Shown in pieces: positions 17,393 through 26,587 of a stretch of DNA of 64,000 nt. The DNA comes from Corynebacterium sp. sy039 (lineage in GTDB: Bacteria > Actinomycetota > Actinomycetes > Mycobacteriales > Mycobacteriaceae), in NCBI RefSeq assembly GCF_007904105.1, contig NZ_CP042325.1:1054001-1118000 (forward strand), read 5' to 3'. A program made the translations under genes and the position numbers. The stretch's first letter is position 1; each line of letters opens with the position of its first letter. The notes beneath the pieces were generated by a model that was not told where the DNA came from, did no database searches, and worked only from the letters and a program-made list of their open reading frames with translations.

Positions 17393-18691
17393 GTGGATAA
17401 TGATTCTATTGCCTTAGTGCAATTTGACCAGCAGCATATTTGGCATCCCTACAGTAGTTCACCCGCAAAAGTGGATCCGCTATTTGTTCATGCTGCATCA
17501 GGAGTGTATTTGCAGCTCAGTGATGGTACACAGCTTATCGACGCTATGAGTTCTTGGTGGGCAGCTGCTCATGGACATTCACATCCACATCTTGTAGCAG
17601 CAGCGCATCAGCAAATTGATCAGATGAGCCATGTAATGTTTGGCGGTCTTACTCATCGCCCCGCCATTGAATTGGCGCAAAAGCTCATTGAGCTTACGGA
17701 TTCTGCATTGACCAAAGTATTCTTTTCTGACTCGGGGTCTGTAGCAGTTGAAGTTGCTCTGAAAATTTGTTTTCAATATGCATTAGCAATGGGCAAACCT
17801 GAGCGGAAGAAAATTTTGACATGGCGTCGAGGGTATCATGGGGATACTTTTGCCACGATGAGTCTTTGCGACCCAGATACTGGTATGCACAGTATGTGGG
17901 GTGATCTTGTTATGGAACATATTTTTGCCCCACAACCGCCTGCACAGGGTAGTGATAAAGAAACAATCGACGATTATCTCACTCAGTTTGAGTCGCTTGT
18001 TGATCAAACCACAGCTGGTGTTATTATCGAACCAATTGTGCAGGGTGCAGGCGGTATGCGCTTTCATGATGCAGAGATCGTGCAAGGTATTCGGCGTATA
18101 TGTGACAAACATAAAATTGTTTTTATTGCTGATGAAATAGCTACTGGCTTTGGACGAACAGGTGCGCTTTTTGCCACTCAAGGAGCAGGTGTATGCCCTG
18201 ATATTCTTTGCTTAGGAAAAGCCTTGACCGGTGGTTTTATGTCTTTGGCTGCTACATTGACCACGGAAGAAATTGCACAGGCAATCAACTCACCACAAGG
18301 TGGTGGCGCACTCATGCATGGTCCGACTTTTATGGCAAATCCTCTAGCGTGTGCTGTAGCCAAGGCCAGTGTCGAGCTATTTGCTCAAAACCAGTGGCAA
18401 GCACAAGTGGCACGTATTGAACAGCAACTTCAACAGGGATTAGCTGGTATTCATTCTCCTGCGGTAGCTGATGTTCGAGTGTTGGGTGCGATTGGGGTTG
18501 TAGAACTCAAAGAGGATATTGATATGGCAATGGTCAGTAGGGTGTGCCTAGCACAAGGGGTATGGTTACGTCCTTTTGGCACGCTGATATATACAATGCC
18601 GCCGTTTATTTCTACGCATGAACAAGTAGAAAAAATTATTACGGCAATACAAACCCTTGTTGAAGAGCATGAGAAAATGATAACAAAGTGA
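17393..18691 (+). CDS. bioA: Adenosylmethionine-8-amino-7-oxononanoate aminotransferase
   Basis: About 432 residues from a GTG at 17393 with an AAGGCAG element upstream; the frame is open back into the scpA end. DQQHIWHPYSS at the N-terminus, MSSWWAAAHGHSHP, the cofactor region FSDSGSVAVEVALK, FIADEIATGFGRTG and the PLP lysine in CLGKALTGGFMS (about residue 276) are class III aminotransferase features specific to BioA. It makes 7,8-diaminopelargonate from KAPA using SAM as amino donor. bioD follows after 15 bp. No bioF or bioB is in the window, so only the middle of the pathway is encoded here. Confidence 0.93.
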   Translation: MDNDSIALVQFDQQHIWHPYSSSPAKVDPLFVHAASGVYLQLSDGTQLIDAMSSWWAAAHGHSHPHLVAAAHQQIDQMSHVMFGGLTHRPAIELAQKLIELTDSALTKVFFSDSGSVAVEVALKICFQYALAMGKPERKKILTWRRGYHGDTFATMSLCDPDTGMHSMWGDLVMEHIFAPQPPAQGSDKETIDDYLTQFESLVDQTTAGVIIEPIVQGAGGMRFHDAEIVQGIRRICDKHKIVFIADEIATGFGRTGALFATQGAGVCPDILCLGKALTGGFMSLAATLTTEEIAQAINSPQGGGALMHGPTFMANPLACAVAKASVELFAQNQWQAQVARIEQQLQQGLAGIHSPAVADVRVLGAIGVVELKEDIDMAMVSRVCLAQGVWLRPFGTLIYTMPPFISTHEQVEKIITAIQTLVEEHEKMITK

Positions 18692-18706
18692 TGAGGACAC
18701 ATAGCT

Positions 18707-19384
18707 ATGAGTATTTTCATCGTTACCGGTACTAACACAGATGTTGGGAAAACTATTGCTACCGCTGCTTTGGCAGTGAAGTTTCAACAGGCAGGATATG
18801 TTGTTGAGGTGCTCAAACCTGTTCAGACTGGTGAAGTACATGGTAGTGGTGATGCAGTAACTATTGAGCGCTTAAGCGGAGTGAAGGCTCAGGATTTGGT
18901 TCGGTATCCTGATCCATTAGCACCCAATCTAGCTGCACGTTATGCCGGATTGCCACAAGTTGGCTTTCGCTGGATAATGTCACAGATTCGCGATCATCAT
19001 GCACGTCTAGGGGAAACAGGAATTCTCTTGGTAGAAGGTGCAGGTGGCTTATTGGTGCGTCTCGCAGATACGTTTTCGATTGCAGATATTGCACAGGAAT
19101 TATCGGCACCACTTATCGTCGTGAGTTCTTTAGGACTGGGTTCATTAAATAGTGCAGAGCTAACAATTGAAGCAGCACGTCATCGTGGGCTATCAGTACG
19201 AGGGATTATTGGTGGTTCTATGCCTGCAGAACCTGATTTAGCAACGCGTCTTAATATAGCTGAGCTGGAAGTTCTTACCGGAATAAAATTATTGGGATGT
19301 ATCCCAGAAGGCAGCGGCCAATTGAGCCGCACTGAATTCGTTAGAATGGTAGAAAATCAATTACTACTGCCAGAAATCGAATGA
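18707..19384 (+). CDS. bioD: Dethiobiotin synthetase
   Basis: 225 residues. The N-terminal P-loop is MSIFIVTGTNTDVGKTIATA (K15 in GTNTDVGKT), with the substrate lysine in VLKPVQTG and ILLVEGAGGLLVRL as the second conserved block. The enzyme carboxylates and closes 7,8-diaminopelargonate to dethiobiotin using ATP and CO2. It is paired with bioA and followed 16 bp later by the antiporter gene. Confidence 0.95.
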   Translation: MSIFIVTGTNTDVGKTIATAALAVKFQQAGYVVEVLKPVQTGEVHGSGDAVTIERLSGVKAQDLVRYPDPLAPNLAARYAGLPQVGFRWIMSQIRDHHARLGETGILLVEGAGGLLVRLADTFSIADIAQELSAPLIVVSSLGLGSLNSAELTIEAARHRGLSVRGIIGGSMPAEPDLATRLNIAELEVLTGIKLLGCIPEGSGQLSRTEFVRMVENQLLLPEIE

Positions 19385-19400
19385 AATCAAATGATAATGA

Positions 19401-21014
19401 TTGAGTAAGACTCGATCGCAAGAAAAGAGGTTTAGTGTGGAAGTGCTCATCGGGTTGATAACACTGCTTTTTTCTACAGTGATTATGATTGCTATCGGTG
19501 ATAAATTCCGCCTGCCTTGGCCAGTTTTACTCACAGTTGTGATTGCTTTGGGCATTTTCATTCCTTGGATGCCGCAGGTAGAAATACCAGCAGAGTTGAT
19601 GCTCCCAATTTTCATTCCGCCATTGCTATGGGCGTTGGCTCGACGGACGAGTTGGTCTTCAATTAGAAATAATTGGCGTTTTATTTTATTGTTATCAATT
19701 CTGCTCACCATTATTAGCGCGATCACCATTGGGTTTACGGCTTATCTTCTTGTTCCTTCATTGAGTATTGCTGGTGCTTTTATCATTGGTGCGGCGATTT
19801 CTCCGCCAGATCCAGTTGCTGTCGATGCGGTTGCAGAGCCTGCCGGCGTGCCACGACGCTTAACTAATGCTTTAGAAACTGAAGGTTTATTTAACGATGC
19901 TGCGTCCATCGTGGTATTTAACCTTGCGCTTCACGCATTAACCATGGGTGAGAAAATAACCTGGTACAAAGCACTTTTCACCTTTTTCTATTCCGCGGTG
20001 ATCGCTATTATGCTCGGCATTGCCATTGGAAGAATTAGTGCATATATCACTAACTGGTCTACAAATTCTTCTGCTCGCAATGCTCTTACCTGGATTATCC
20101 CGTTTACTACTTATATAGCAGCAGAAGAATTACACGCATCCGGTGTTATTGCAATTGTCATAGCGGCGATTGAATTTAATTCTCGCGTGCAAATTGAAGC
20201 AGAGGACAGGCTTTCAGGTGCTGCGTTTTGGGAAGTAGTAGAGTTGCTCTTTACTGGTGTTGCTTTCGGGCTTATTGGTTTGACTGTGCGTGGTGCAGTT
20301 GAAGCGGTAGGAACAGATTTATGGCATGCGGTTTGGCTTGGTGCCGTACTTTCTTTGGTAGCTTTTCTGGTGCGTGGGTTATGGCTCTATGTCATTTATC
20401 GACAAAACATTCGACGTAATGCTCGTACAGGAGCTCCGCTACGACTCCAAGAGGTGCTTTTGCTGACCTGGGGTGGTATGCGTGGCCTGGTTACATTGGC
20501 GCTGGTACTTTCTGTGCCTTCTACTGCGGGTTTTACACTTTATAACGAGTTAAGTGTTATTGCTTTGGTCGTGCTGTTTTTAACAATGGTAATTCCAGGA
20601 CTGACCTTACCGCTGTTAACCAAAAAACTTAATCTCAATGCTGGCCCTGATCCCTTTGGTGATAAAGCCCGTGAGCTTTTAGTTAAACGGGCGCGTAAAG
20701 CAGCAATCGAAAGCATGAAGACTCACTCTGATGATATTTCTGAAGAGATGATGAGCGTTATTCGCGAACGAGTCCTTGAAAACTCGACCATGGAACTTGA
20801 GGAGTTCCAAGAGCTCAGTGCTGAAGAACGAGCAGAAAAAATAAAACAGGTTGGTGTTGTGATGAATAGTATCCACTTGGAGGCATTACGTGCTGCAGAA
20901 CAGGAATTATTGCAGGCGCGTCGTGAGCGGCATATTGATCCAGTAATTGTTGATGATGTGCTAAAAGAAATTGATGCTCAAATCATCGTGACTGAAAAAC
21001 GTGTTCGAGCATAG
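19401..21014 (+). CDS. CPA1-family Na+/H+ antiporter
   Basis: 537 residues from a TTG at 19401. Ten to twelve hydrophobic segments fill roughly residues 10-410; GAAISPPDPVAVDAVAEPAGVPRR and ETEGLFNDAASIVVFNLAL (the conserved ND in a membrane helix) are characteristic of NhaP/YjcE-type antiporters. A charged cytoplasmic tail of about 110 residues, rich in E, R and L and probably coiled-coil, follows. It exchanges Na+ (or K+) for protons across the inner membrane. It is placed between bioD and scpB, an unexpected neighbour for both. Confidence 0.88.
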   Translation: MSKTRSQEKRFSVEVLIGLITLLFSTVIMIAIGDKFRLPWPVLLTVVIALGIFIPWMPQVEIPAELMLPIFIPPLLWALARRTSWSSIRNNWRFILLLSILLTIISAITIGFTAYLLVPSLSIAGAFIIGAAISPPDPVAVDAVAEPAGVPRRLTNALETEGLFNDAASIVVFNLALHALTMGEKITWYKALFTFFYSAVIAIMLGIAIGRISAYITNWSTNSSARNALTWIIPFTTYIAAEELHASGVIAIVIAAIEFNSRVQIEAEDRLSGAAFWEVVELLFTGVAFGLIGLTVRGAVEAVGTDLWHAVWLGAVLSLVAFLVRGLWLYVIYRQNIRRNARTGAPLRLQEVLLLTWGGMRGLVTLALVLSVPSTAGFTLYNELSVIALVVLFLTMVIPGLTLPLLTKKLNLNAGPDPFGDKARELLVKRARKAAIESMKTHSDDISEEMMSVIRERVLENSTMELEEFQELSAEERAEKIKQVGVVMNSIHLEALRAAEQELLQARRERHIDPVIVDDVLKEIDAQIIVTEKRVRA

Positions 21015-21056
21015 GCACGGGTCATGTACTTGTGCTACGTAAACTAAAGGGTGATT

Positions 21057-21605
21057 ATGCAAGAAATATCAGTGTTAAGATCACAGGTTGAGTCCATCTT
21101 ACTTGTTGTTGATACTCCAGTGAGTAGCCAAGACATTGCACGAGTGACTAATAGTGAAGAAGCATCAGTGCGTGCTGTGTTAAAAGAGATACAAGAAGAG
21201 CTAGTGCACCGTGGTAGCGGCATTGATTTGCGTTTTAGTGATGAAGGTTGGCGATTCTACACGTTGCAAAAGAATTCAGAAGTGGTAGAGAAGTTTTTGC
21301 TGGATGGCACTCACACTAAATTATCCCGTGCTGCTCTGGAAACTCTTGCCGTTATTGCTTATCGACAACCAGCCACGAGGGCGCAAGTAGCTGCTATTCG
21401 AGGGGTAAATGTTGATGGTGTTATCCGTACTTTGCAGCTGCGTGGTTTAATTCGAGAAGCTGATATCCCTGAGGAAACACATGGTGCTCATTATTATGTC
21501 ACCACTGAACTTTTCCTGGAACAATTGGGTATTGATTCCTTGGATCGTCTTCCTGATTTAGCACCATTATTACCTGATATTGATGGAATTGATGAGCAGC
21601 TGTAG
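21057..21605 (+). CDS. scpB: Segregation and condensation protein B
   Basis: 182 residues from the ATG at 21057, which is well spaced from AAAGG at 21046-21050; a GTG at 21051 is the alternative. Two winged-helix domains are visible: the first begins LRSQVESILLVVDTPVSSQD, the second contains LSRAALETLAVIAYRQPATR and RGVNVDGVIRTLQLRGLIRE, the most conserved block of the family. ScpB dimerises and binds ScpA in the SMC complex. The C-terminus is short and acidic (PDIDGIDEQL). Confidence 0.93.
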   Translation: MQEISVLRSQVESILLVVDTPVSSQDIARVTNSEEASVRAVLKEIQEELVHRGSGIDLRFSDEGWRFYTLQKNSEVVEKFLLDGTHTKLSRAALETLAVIAYRQPATRAQVAAIRGVNVDGVIRTLQLRGLIREADIPEETHGAHYYVTTELFLEQLGIDSLDRLPDLAPLLPDIDGIDEQL

Positions 21606-21716
21606 CGGTGTCGCATATTCTTTCATCGAGGTGCAACTGGGGCAGCTGGAAAAAGAGAGGATACTCTACTAGAATAAGCGAGTATTTATAACCGCATATT
21701 TATCGATAGGATTATC

Positions 21717-22673
21717 GTGAAACATACCGCTCGCCGAGATGGCACACCGGAAAAGAAAACTCGAATTTCAGCTTCGCACAGCCAAGCAAAAAGACCACAT
21801 CGAGGGCAGAAAGCGCAATCAGGTTCTGGGTCTGAGCAGAAGCGAAAAAGCGTGCAGGATCTCATCATTTCTCATGCAAAACCTGCAAAGAAGCAGCACG
21901 TAAAGCGCAGTGAGCTGCAATCTGGATCTGAACATTCTTCAGAGGGTATTCGCTTACAAAAAGTATTGGCGCAGGCAGGTGTAGCCTCAAGGCGTCATGC
22001 TGAGATTCTTATTGATGCTGGTCGTGTCGAGGTCAATGGAAACATTGTGATGAAACAAGGGATGCGGGTGCATCCAAATGTTGATGTCATTCGTGTTGAT
22101 GGTGTGCGTGTCAATGTTAATGAGGAACATCGCTATTTTATCCTCAATAAACCTCGTGGATTGCACTCAACGATGCACGATGAAATGGGGCGTCCTTGTA
22201 TTGGCGATCTCGTCGGAGAGCGCATAAGTGCAGGGCAGCGTCTATTCCATGTGGGGCGTCTGGATGCAGATACAGAGGGGCTCATTCTTTTGACTAATGA
22301 TGGTGAGTTAGCGAACCGACTCATGCACCCACGTTATAAGATCTCAAAAACATATCTTGCCACTGTTCAAGGTGAAGCAGATCGTTCTTTGCTGACGACC
22401 TTGCGTAAAGGAGTGGAATTAGATGATGGTGTGGCACAGGCAGATTATGCACAAATCATTGATACTCACCAAGGTAAATCGTTGATTCGTGTGGAATTGC
22501 ATGAAGGGCGTAAACATATTGTTCGTCGTATGCTCAAAGAATGTGGTTATCCAGTTTTGCGCCTGGTACGTACTAAACTGCATACTGTTCAGCTAGGAGA
22601 ACAGACACCTGGTGCATTCCGTGCCTTGAATAACGCGGAGCTTACCAGTCTTTATAAAGCGGTGGATATGTGA
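21717..22673 (+). CDS. rluB: 23S rRNA pseudouridine synthase RluB-like, with basic N-terminal extension
   Basis: 318 residues from a GTG preceded by ATAGGA. Residues 1-75 are strongly basic and low complexity (RRDGTPEKKTRISASHSQAK), then an S4 domain (RLQKVLAQAGVASRRHAEIL) and an RsuA-family pseudouridine synthase domain with the catalytic aspartate in HVGRLDADTEGLILLTNDGE. LHEGRKHIVRRML is the conserved C-terminal motif. RluB-type enzymes modify U2605 (E. coli numbering) of 23S rRNA. The stop overlaps the cmk start (ATGTGATG), so the two are coupled. Corresponds to Rv1711. Confidence 0.9.
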   Translation: MKHTARRDGTPEKKTRISASHSQAKRPHRGQKAQSGSGSEQKRKSVQDLIISHAKPAKKQHVKRSELQSGSEHSSEGIRLQKVLAQAGVASRRHAEILIDAGRVEVNGNIVMKQGMRVHPNVDVIRVDGVRVNVNEEHRYFILNKPRGLHSTMHDEMGRPCIGDLVGERISAGQRLFHVGRLDADTEGLILLTNDGELANRLMHPRYKISKTYLATVQGEADRSLLTTLRKGVELDDGVAQADYAQIIDTHQGKSLIRVELHEGRKHIVRRMLKECGYPVLRLVRTKLHTVQLGEQTPGAFRALNNAELTSLYKAVDM

Positions 22674-23386
22674 TGAGCTTGATAACCAATACTGGAGAAC
22701 ACGGTCTTCTCGTAGCTGTGGATGGTCCGGCAGGAGCTGGAAAATCCACTGTTTGTCGGGCTGTTGCTAAAAGACTCGAGGCAAAATATCTCGATACAGG
22801 AGCAATGTATCGGGTGGCTACTTTGTATGTGCTGCAACAAGGTGTTGCCCTCGCTGATACCCAAAAAGTTATTGAATTAACGCATACTCTTCCGCTAACA
22901 ATTAATGATGATCCTTACTCACGGGAAGTGTTATTGGACGGACACGATGTATCTGAGTTGATTCGTACCCCGGAGATCAATAAGAATGTTTCGGCAGTTT
23001 CTGCCATTGCCCAAGTGCGCACTAATCTGGTACATAAGCAACGTGAACTAGCGAAAGAAGCTGGTAGATGCATTCTCGACGGTCGAGATATTGGTACCCA
23101 TGTGTTACCAGATGCACCGGCTAAATTCTTTTTGACTGCCTCGCCAGAGGTTCGAGCTCAACGACGCTATGAGCAAGAGCGTGCACAAGGAATAGAGACT
23201 GATTATGCTCTTGTTCTCGCTGATGTGCTTCGTCGTGATGAGTTAGATACCAATCGAGCAATTTCACCTTTACGTCCAGCACAGGATGCGATTATCGTCG
23301 ATAGCTCGGCGCTTAGCTTAGAACAAGTGATAGATACCTTAATTACTTTGATTGAAAAACAAGCAGGGAGGACAACTCATGAGTGA
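22673..23386 (+). CDS. cmk: Cytidylate kinase
   Basis: About 237 residues from the ATG at 22673 (a GTG one codon earlier is possible). The P-loop is [17 protein letters not shown] (residues 16-32), followed by YLDTGAMYR and [13 protein letters not shown], all specific to CMP/dCMP kinase. It phosphorylates CMP and dCMP. The reading frame overlaps der by eight bases at its end, so rluB, cmk and der form a tightly packed operon. Confidence 0.96.
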   Translation: MSLITNTGEHGLLVAVDGPAGAGKSTVCRAVAKRLEAKYLDTGAMYRVATLYVLQQGVALADTQKVIELTHTLPLTINDDPYSREVLLDGHDVSELIRTPEINKNVSAVSAIAQVRTNLVHKQRELAKEAGRCILDGRDIGTHVLPDAPAKFFLTASPEVRAQRRYEQERAQGIETDYALVLADVLRRDELDTNRAISPLRPAQDAIIVDSSALSLEQVIDTLITLIEKQAGRTTHE

Positions 23387-24887
23387 TGAGCATATGTCTG
23401 ATGAGTTTTTTAATGACATCGATGAGTTCGGTGAACACGAAGACACCGATGTCACTTTTGAGTATGTCGATGATGACTTTGCTTCATTGGATTTTGGTGA
23501 AGAATACACCGAGGAGCAGTGGGAAGATTTAGAGCGTGCTTTTGGTGTGTCACCCCAGCAGCACTTGGAGGAAAATCTTTGCACCGTTGCTATTGTTGGA
23601 CGACCTAATGTTGGAAAATCAACTTTGGTTAATCGCTTTATCGGTCGTCGAGAAGCTGTTGTGGAGGATTTTCCAGGAGTCACACGCGATCGAATTTCCT
23701 ACCTTTCAGATTGGGGCGGTCGTAGGTTTTGGGTGCAAGATACTGGTGGCTGGGATCCAAATGCTAAGGGAATTCATGGTGCTATTGCCCGGCAGGCAGA
23801 AGTAGCAATGGATACTGCAGATGTGATTGTCATGGTTGTTGATACCAAAGTAGGTATTACAGAAACTGATGCAGTCATGGCGCGTAATTTGCAGCGTTCT
23901 CAGGTTCCAGTGATTCTTGTGGCGAATAAGTTTGATTCTGAGACTCTCTATGGTGATATGGCAGAATTCTATGCATTGGGGCTAGGCGATCCTTGGCCAG
24001 TTTCGGCATTGCATGGTCGCGGTGGCGCTGATGTTTTAGAGGAAGTGCTGCGTTTATTTCCTGAACAACCTCGACAAACTTCTATTGTTGAAGGACCGCG
24101 TCGAGTAGCTTTGGTAGGAAAACCCAATGTGGGTAAGTCATCGTTGCTCAATAAAATAACGGGAGAAAACCGTTCAGTTGTTGACAATGTTGCTGGTACT
24201 ACAGTTGATCCGGTTGACTCGCTAGTGCAATTGGAACAAAATCTGTGGAAGTTCATTGATACGGCAGGGTTACGTAAAAAAGTAAAAAATGCGCAAGGCC
24301 ATGAGTATTATGCGTCTCTACGAACCCGTGGTGTGATTGATGCAGCTGAGGTATGTATTTTCATGATTGATTCCTCAGAACCAGTATCCGAACAGGATCA
24401 GCGCGTCTTGGGAATGATACTTGAAGCCGGTAAGGCGCTTGTCCTCGTCTTCAATAAATGGGATCTCATGGATGAGGATCGTAGATGGGAGTTGGATCGC
24501 GAGATCGATCAGCAGCTAAAACACATTCCCTGGGTAAAACGAGTCAATATCTCTGCAAAAACTGGACGTGCGCTGCAAAAACTTGAGCCATATATGATAG
24601 AAGCTCTAGAGAATTGGGATAAACGTGTTACTACCGGTCAGCTCAATAACTGGTTACGCGCTACTATCGCGCAAAACCCACCACCTATGAAATCAGGACG
24701 CGTGCCTCGTGTGCTTTTTGCTACTCAGGCTTCAACGCGCCCACCAGTTATTGTTCTGTTTACCACAGGGTTCTTAGACGCAGGCTATCGACGTTTTCTC
24801 GAGCGAAAATTCCGAGAGACATTTGGTTTTGAGGGAACACCAGTAAAAATTGCGGTTCGTGTTAGAGAACGCCGATCAAAGAAATAG
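23379..24887 (+). CDS. der: Ribosome-assembly GTPase Der (EngA)
   Basis: 502 residues from the ATG at 23379, preceded by GGGAGGA; an in-frame TTG at 23352 is less likely. An acidic extension of about 65 residues ([20 protein letters not shown]) precedes two tandem GTPase domains, with G1 motifs GRPNVGKST (about 74-82) and GKPNVGKSS (about 247-255), NKxD in VANKFD and FNKWD, and a C-terminal KH-like domain ([21 protein letters not shown]). Der is needed for 50S subunit maturation. An intrinsic terminator for this gene lies inside the opposing methyltransferase gene. Confidence 0.96.
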   Translation: MSDEHMSDEFFNDIDEFGEHEDTDVTFEYVDDDFASLDFGEEYTEEQWEDLERAFGVSPQQHLEENLCTVAIVGRPNVGKSTLVNRFIGRREAVVEDFPGVTRDRISYLSDWGGRRFWVQDTGGWDPNAKGIHGAIARQAEVAMDTADVIVMVVDTKVGITETDAVMARNLQRSQVPVILVANKFDSETLYGDMAEFYALGLGDPWPVSALHGRGGADVLEEVLRLFPEQPRQTSIVEGPRRVALVGKPNVGKSSLLNKITGENRSVVDNVAGTTVDPVDSLVQLEQNLWKFIDTAGLRKKVKNAQGHEYYASLRTRGVIDAAEVCIFMIDSSEPVSEQDQRVLGMILEAGKALVLVFNKWDLMDEDRRWELDREIDQQLKHIPWVKRVNISAKTGRALQKLEPYMIEALENWDKRVTTGQLNNWLRATIAQNPPPMKSGRVPRVLFATQASTRPPVIVLFTTGFLDAGYRRFLERKFRETFGFEGTPVKIAVRVRERRSKK

Positions 24888-24897
24888 AGCGGCACAA

Positions 24898-25704
24898 TCA
24901 TTGTTTCCGATAAAGGAAGCAATCAAAGCGATAGGGAAGTTGTATTGACTTCCCTTTTTCGTATTGAAGGTGGTCATAGAGGTACCACTGCAGATTGTGC
25001 ATAACTTTTGCACGAGTATGTTCATTTGATCGTAGCCAATAACTACGAGTTTGTACCAGCTTCTCTATATCCTCTGGAACTACGTTGTGGTTCCAGCGCA
25101 ATCGCAGTTCTTGGGCTAGCGACCACGGAGTTTCCACGTGCGGATAAAACCCTTCTTTGAGGGTATCACCTGCGTGCATAATACGACTAAGGCGATGTAC
25201 CCAGGGAATTGTTACGTCGAGACTATTCCATGCCAGGACTAAGCGAGCGTTACTTGTCGAAATACGATCGCATTCTGCTGAAGCTAATGAACTATCGACC
25301 CAGTGCCATGTTTGTGCACACGTGATAACGTCAACGCTGTGATCACGTAGAGCAGTGTTTTCTGCAGTGGCTTGGATACATGGCATAGCCATCTTCCTGC
25401 TAAATACACGTAGCATATCCATGCTGGGATCAATACCAATCACGTCATGATCCCTGCTTGCTAGTAGACTACTCAGTTTTCCTGTTCCACAGCCTAAATC
25501 TATGACTTTCTGTGGCGTGCGCGGTAGTAGATCAAGCAGTTCCTCACGATAGCCTGGACGAATGTCATCGTATAAATCCGAATTATGGTTGAAAGCCTGT
25601 GCTGAGCGCTTTCGTTGGTGTTCATTATGAAATTTTGGCTGATCTTTTCGAGAAATAGGAGGGGCAGTAAGTGTGACTGTAGATGAATCAAAGGGAAAGG
25701 TCAT
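24898..25704 (-). CDS. Class I SAM-dependent methyltransferase
   Basis: 268 residues when started at the ATG at 25704 (MTFPFDSSTVTL); the next upstream ATG at 25728 lies inside a terminator hairpin and is unlikely to be used. Motif I is VIDLGCGTGKLSSLLA (about residues 67-82), then VIGIDPSMDMLRVFSR and ALRDHSVDVITCAQTWHWVD, the layout of type 11/UbiE-like methyltransferases. AFNHNSDLYDDIRPGYREEL before motif I is typical of the group. The substrate is unknown. It converges on der. Confidence 0.82.
   Translation of the reverse strand: MTFPFDSSTVTLTAPPISRKDQPKFHNEHQRKRSAQAFNHNSDLYDDIRPGYREELLDLLPRTPQKVIDLGCGTGKLSSLLASRDHDVIGIDPSMDMLRVFSRKMAMPCIQATAENTALRDHSVDVITCAQTWHWVDSSLASAECDRISTSNARLVLAWNSLDVTIPWVHRLSRIMHAGDTLKEGFYPHVETPWSLAQELRLRWNHNVVPEDIEKLVQTRSYWLRSNEHTRAKVMHNLQWYLYDHLQYEKGKSIQLPYRFDCFLYRKQ
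24934..24959 (+). terminator. Intrinsic terminator for der, inside the opposing gene
   Basis: GGGAAGT (24934-24940) and ACTTCCC (24948-24954) form a 7-bp stem with a 7-base loop followed by TTTTTC on the plus strand. It begins 46 bp after the der stop, within the 3' end of the convergent methyltransferase gene, whose stop is only 10 bp from that of der. Confidence 0.75.
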
Positions 25705-25705
25705 G

Positions 25706-25741
25706 ATAATAATCAAATGCCTCTGCATTAAGCAGAGGCAT
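25706..25741 (-). terminator. Intrinsic terminator for the repeat-protein gene (minus strand)
   Basis: ATGCCTCTGC (25717-25726) and GCAGAGGCAT (25732-25741) form a perfect 10-bp stem with a 5-base loop. Read on the minus strand it is followed by TTTGATTATTAT. It sits about 50 bp after the stop of the 25790-26455 gene. Confidence 0.75.
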
Positions 25742-25789
25742 GGGATTGGTGTTGTATCTAACTCGATGTAGAGTTAAAGAATTTTTAGC

Positions 25790-26455
25790 TTATTCACCAG
25801 AACCTGGAAGGCTAGGAAGACCTGGGATACCCAAGAGATCGTGGATATCTGCGCCGGTTACGTCGGTCTTAGGCTCGGTGATACCAGTTACATCGGTGTC
25901 AGGCTGAGCGATACCGGTTACGTCGGTCTTAGGCTCGGTGATACCAGTTACAGTAGTCTCTGGCTGAATGGTGTCAGCACCCTTGAGATCTACAGCGGTG
26001 TCACCTTTGGTGCTGTTAAGAGCGCTTACGTCACCAGAAGTAGTATCACCCTTGGTGAGGAATTCAGTGTTGGTGGTCTTGTCGCCTGTATCAACGTCTG
26101 CATCCACATCTGCGTCAAGCGAGTGTCCTCGGGTAAGGAACTCGGTAGCAGTAGAAGTATCGCCCTTGGTCAAGAACTCAGTATCACCAGAAGTGGTGTC
26201 GCCTTTGGTCAAGAACTCAGTGCTGCTATCGCCCTGAGAAGGAGCGAAGGTGATGTCTCCAAAAGAAGAACCGAAGTTGAGGTTGTTTCCTGAAACAGCA
26301 ACCTCTCCTGAGCTTGCGTTATCTGCAACTGGCGCTGGTGCTGGTGCAGGTACAGCAGGAAGGTTGAGGTTGAAAAGGGAACCAAGATTTAGCTTTACCA
26401 AAAGATCCTTAATTGGACCTTCAACGAATTCCTGAACCTGAAGGAGGAAATCCAT
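25790..26455 (-). CDS. Unrecognised acidic protein with two tandem repeat arrays
   Basis: 221 residues; the ATG at 26455 has a strong Shine-Dalgarno (AGGAGA) and a near-consensus promoter upstream, so it is real and probably well expressed. The N-terminal 30 residues are amphipathic and hydrophobic (MDFLLQVQEFVEGPIKDLL) without a signal peptide, followed by a PAPAPAP linker. Residues about 79-138 hold four copies of TEFLT[K/R]G, three as TEFLTKGDT; residues 163-202 hold four copies of a ten-residue unit of the form x-x-P-x-T-x-VTG-I/A (for example TEPKTDVTGI). The tail is LLGIPGLPSLPGSGE. There are no cysteines and it is strongly acidic. I recognise no family. Lack of a signal and the short amphipathic start recall corynebacterial porins PorA/PorH, but this is only a weak analogy. 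Confidence 0.8.
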   Translation of the reverse strand: MDFLLQVQEFVEGPIKDLLVKLNLGSLFNLNLPAVPAPAPAPVADNASSGEVAVSGNNLNFGSSFGDITFAPSQGDSSTEFLTKGDTTSGDTEFLTKGDTSTATEFLTRGHSLDADVDADVDTGDKTTNTEFLTKGDTTSGDVSALNSTKGDTAVDLKGADTIQPETTVTGITEPKTDVTGIAQPDTDVTGITEPKTDVTGADIHDLLGIPGLPSLPGSGE

Positions 26456-26558
26456 AGTGTTCTCCTAAGAACTATACGAAAAGTTTTCATTACACTTCAC
26501 TCTTATCCTTATCCCTACTGAACGCATGGAAAGGCATGGAGTATGTGCTCAAGAAAGA

Positions 26559-26587
26559 ATAATATGCGTATATTTATTTGATTGCAA
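26559..26587 (-). promoter_or_regulatory. Near-consensus promoter for the repeat-protein gene
   Basis: On the minus strand TTGCAA (plus positions 26582-26587) and TATTAT (26559-26564) are separated by exactly 17 bases. Transcription would start near 26552, giving a leader of about 95 bases before the ATG at 26455. The leader carries a direct repeat of CCATGC. Confidence 0.7.

Noticed and set aside
19384..19400. Fur-like GATAATGATT next to bioD/antiporter
   Set aside because: Single half-site in a 16-bp gap, no palindrome, and Fur-type control of these genes is not expected.
25841..26293. A 150-codon plus-strand frame opposite the repetitive protein
   Set aside because: It is a mirror of the repeat array; the minus-strand gene has the promoter, SD, terminator and sensible composition.
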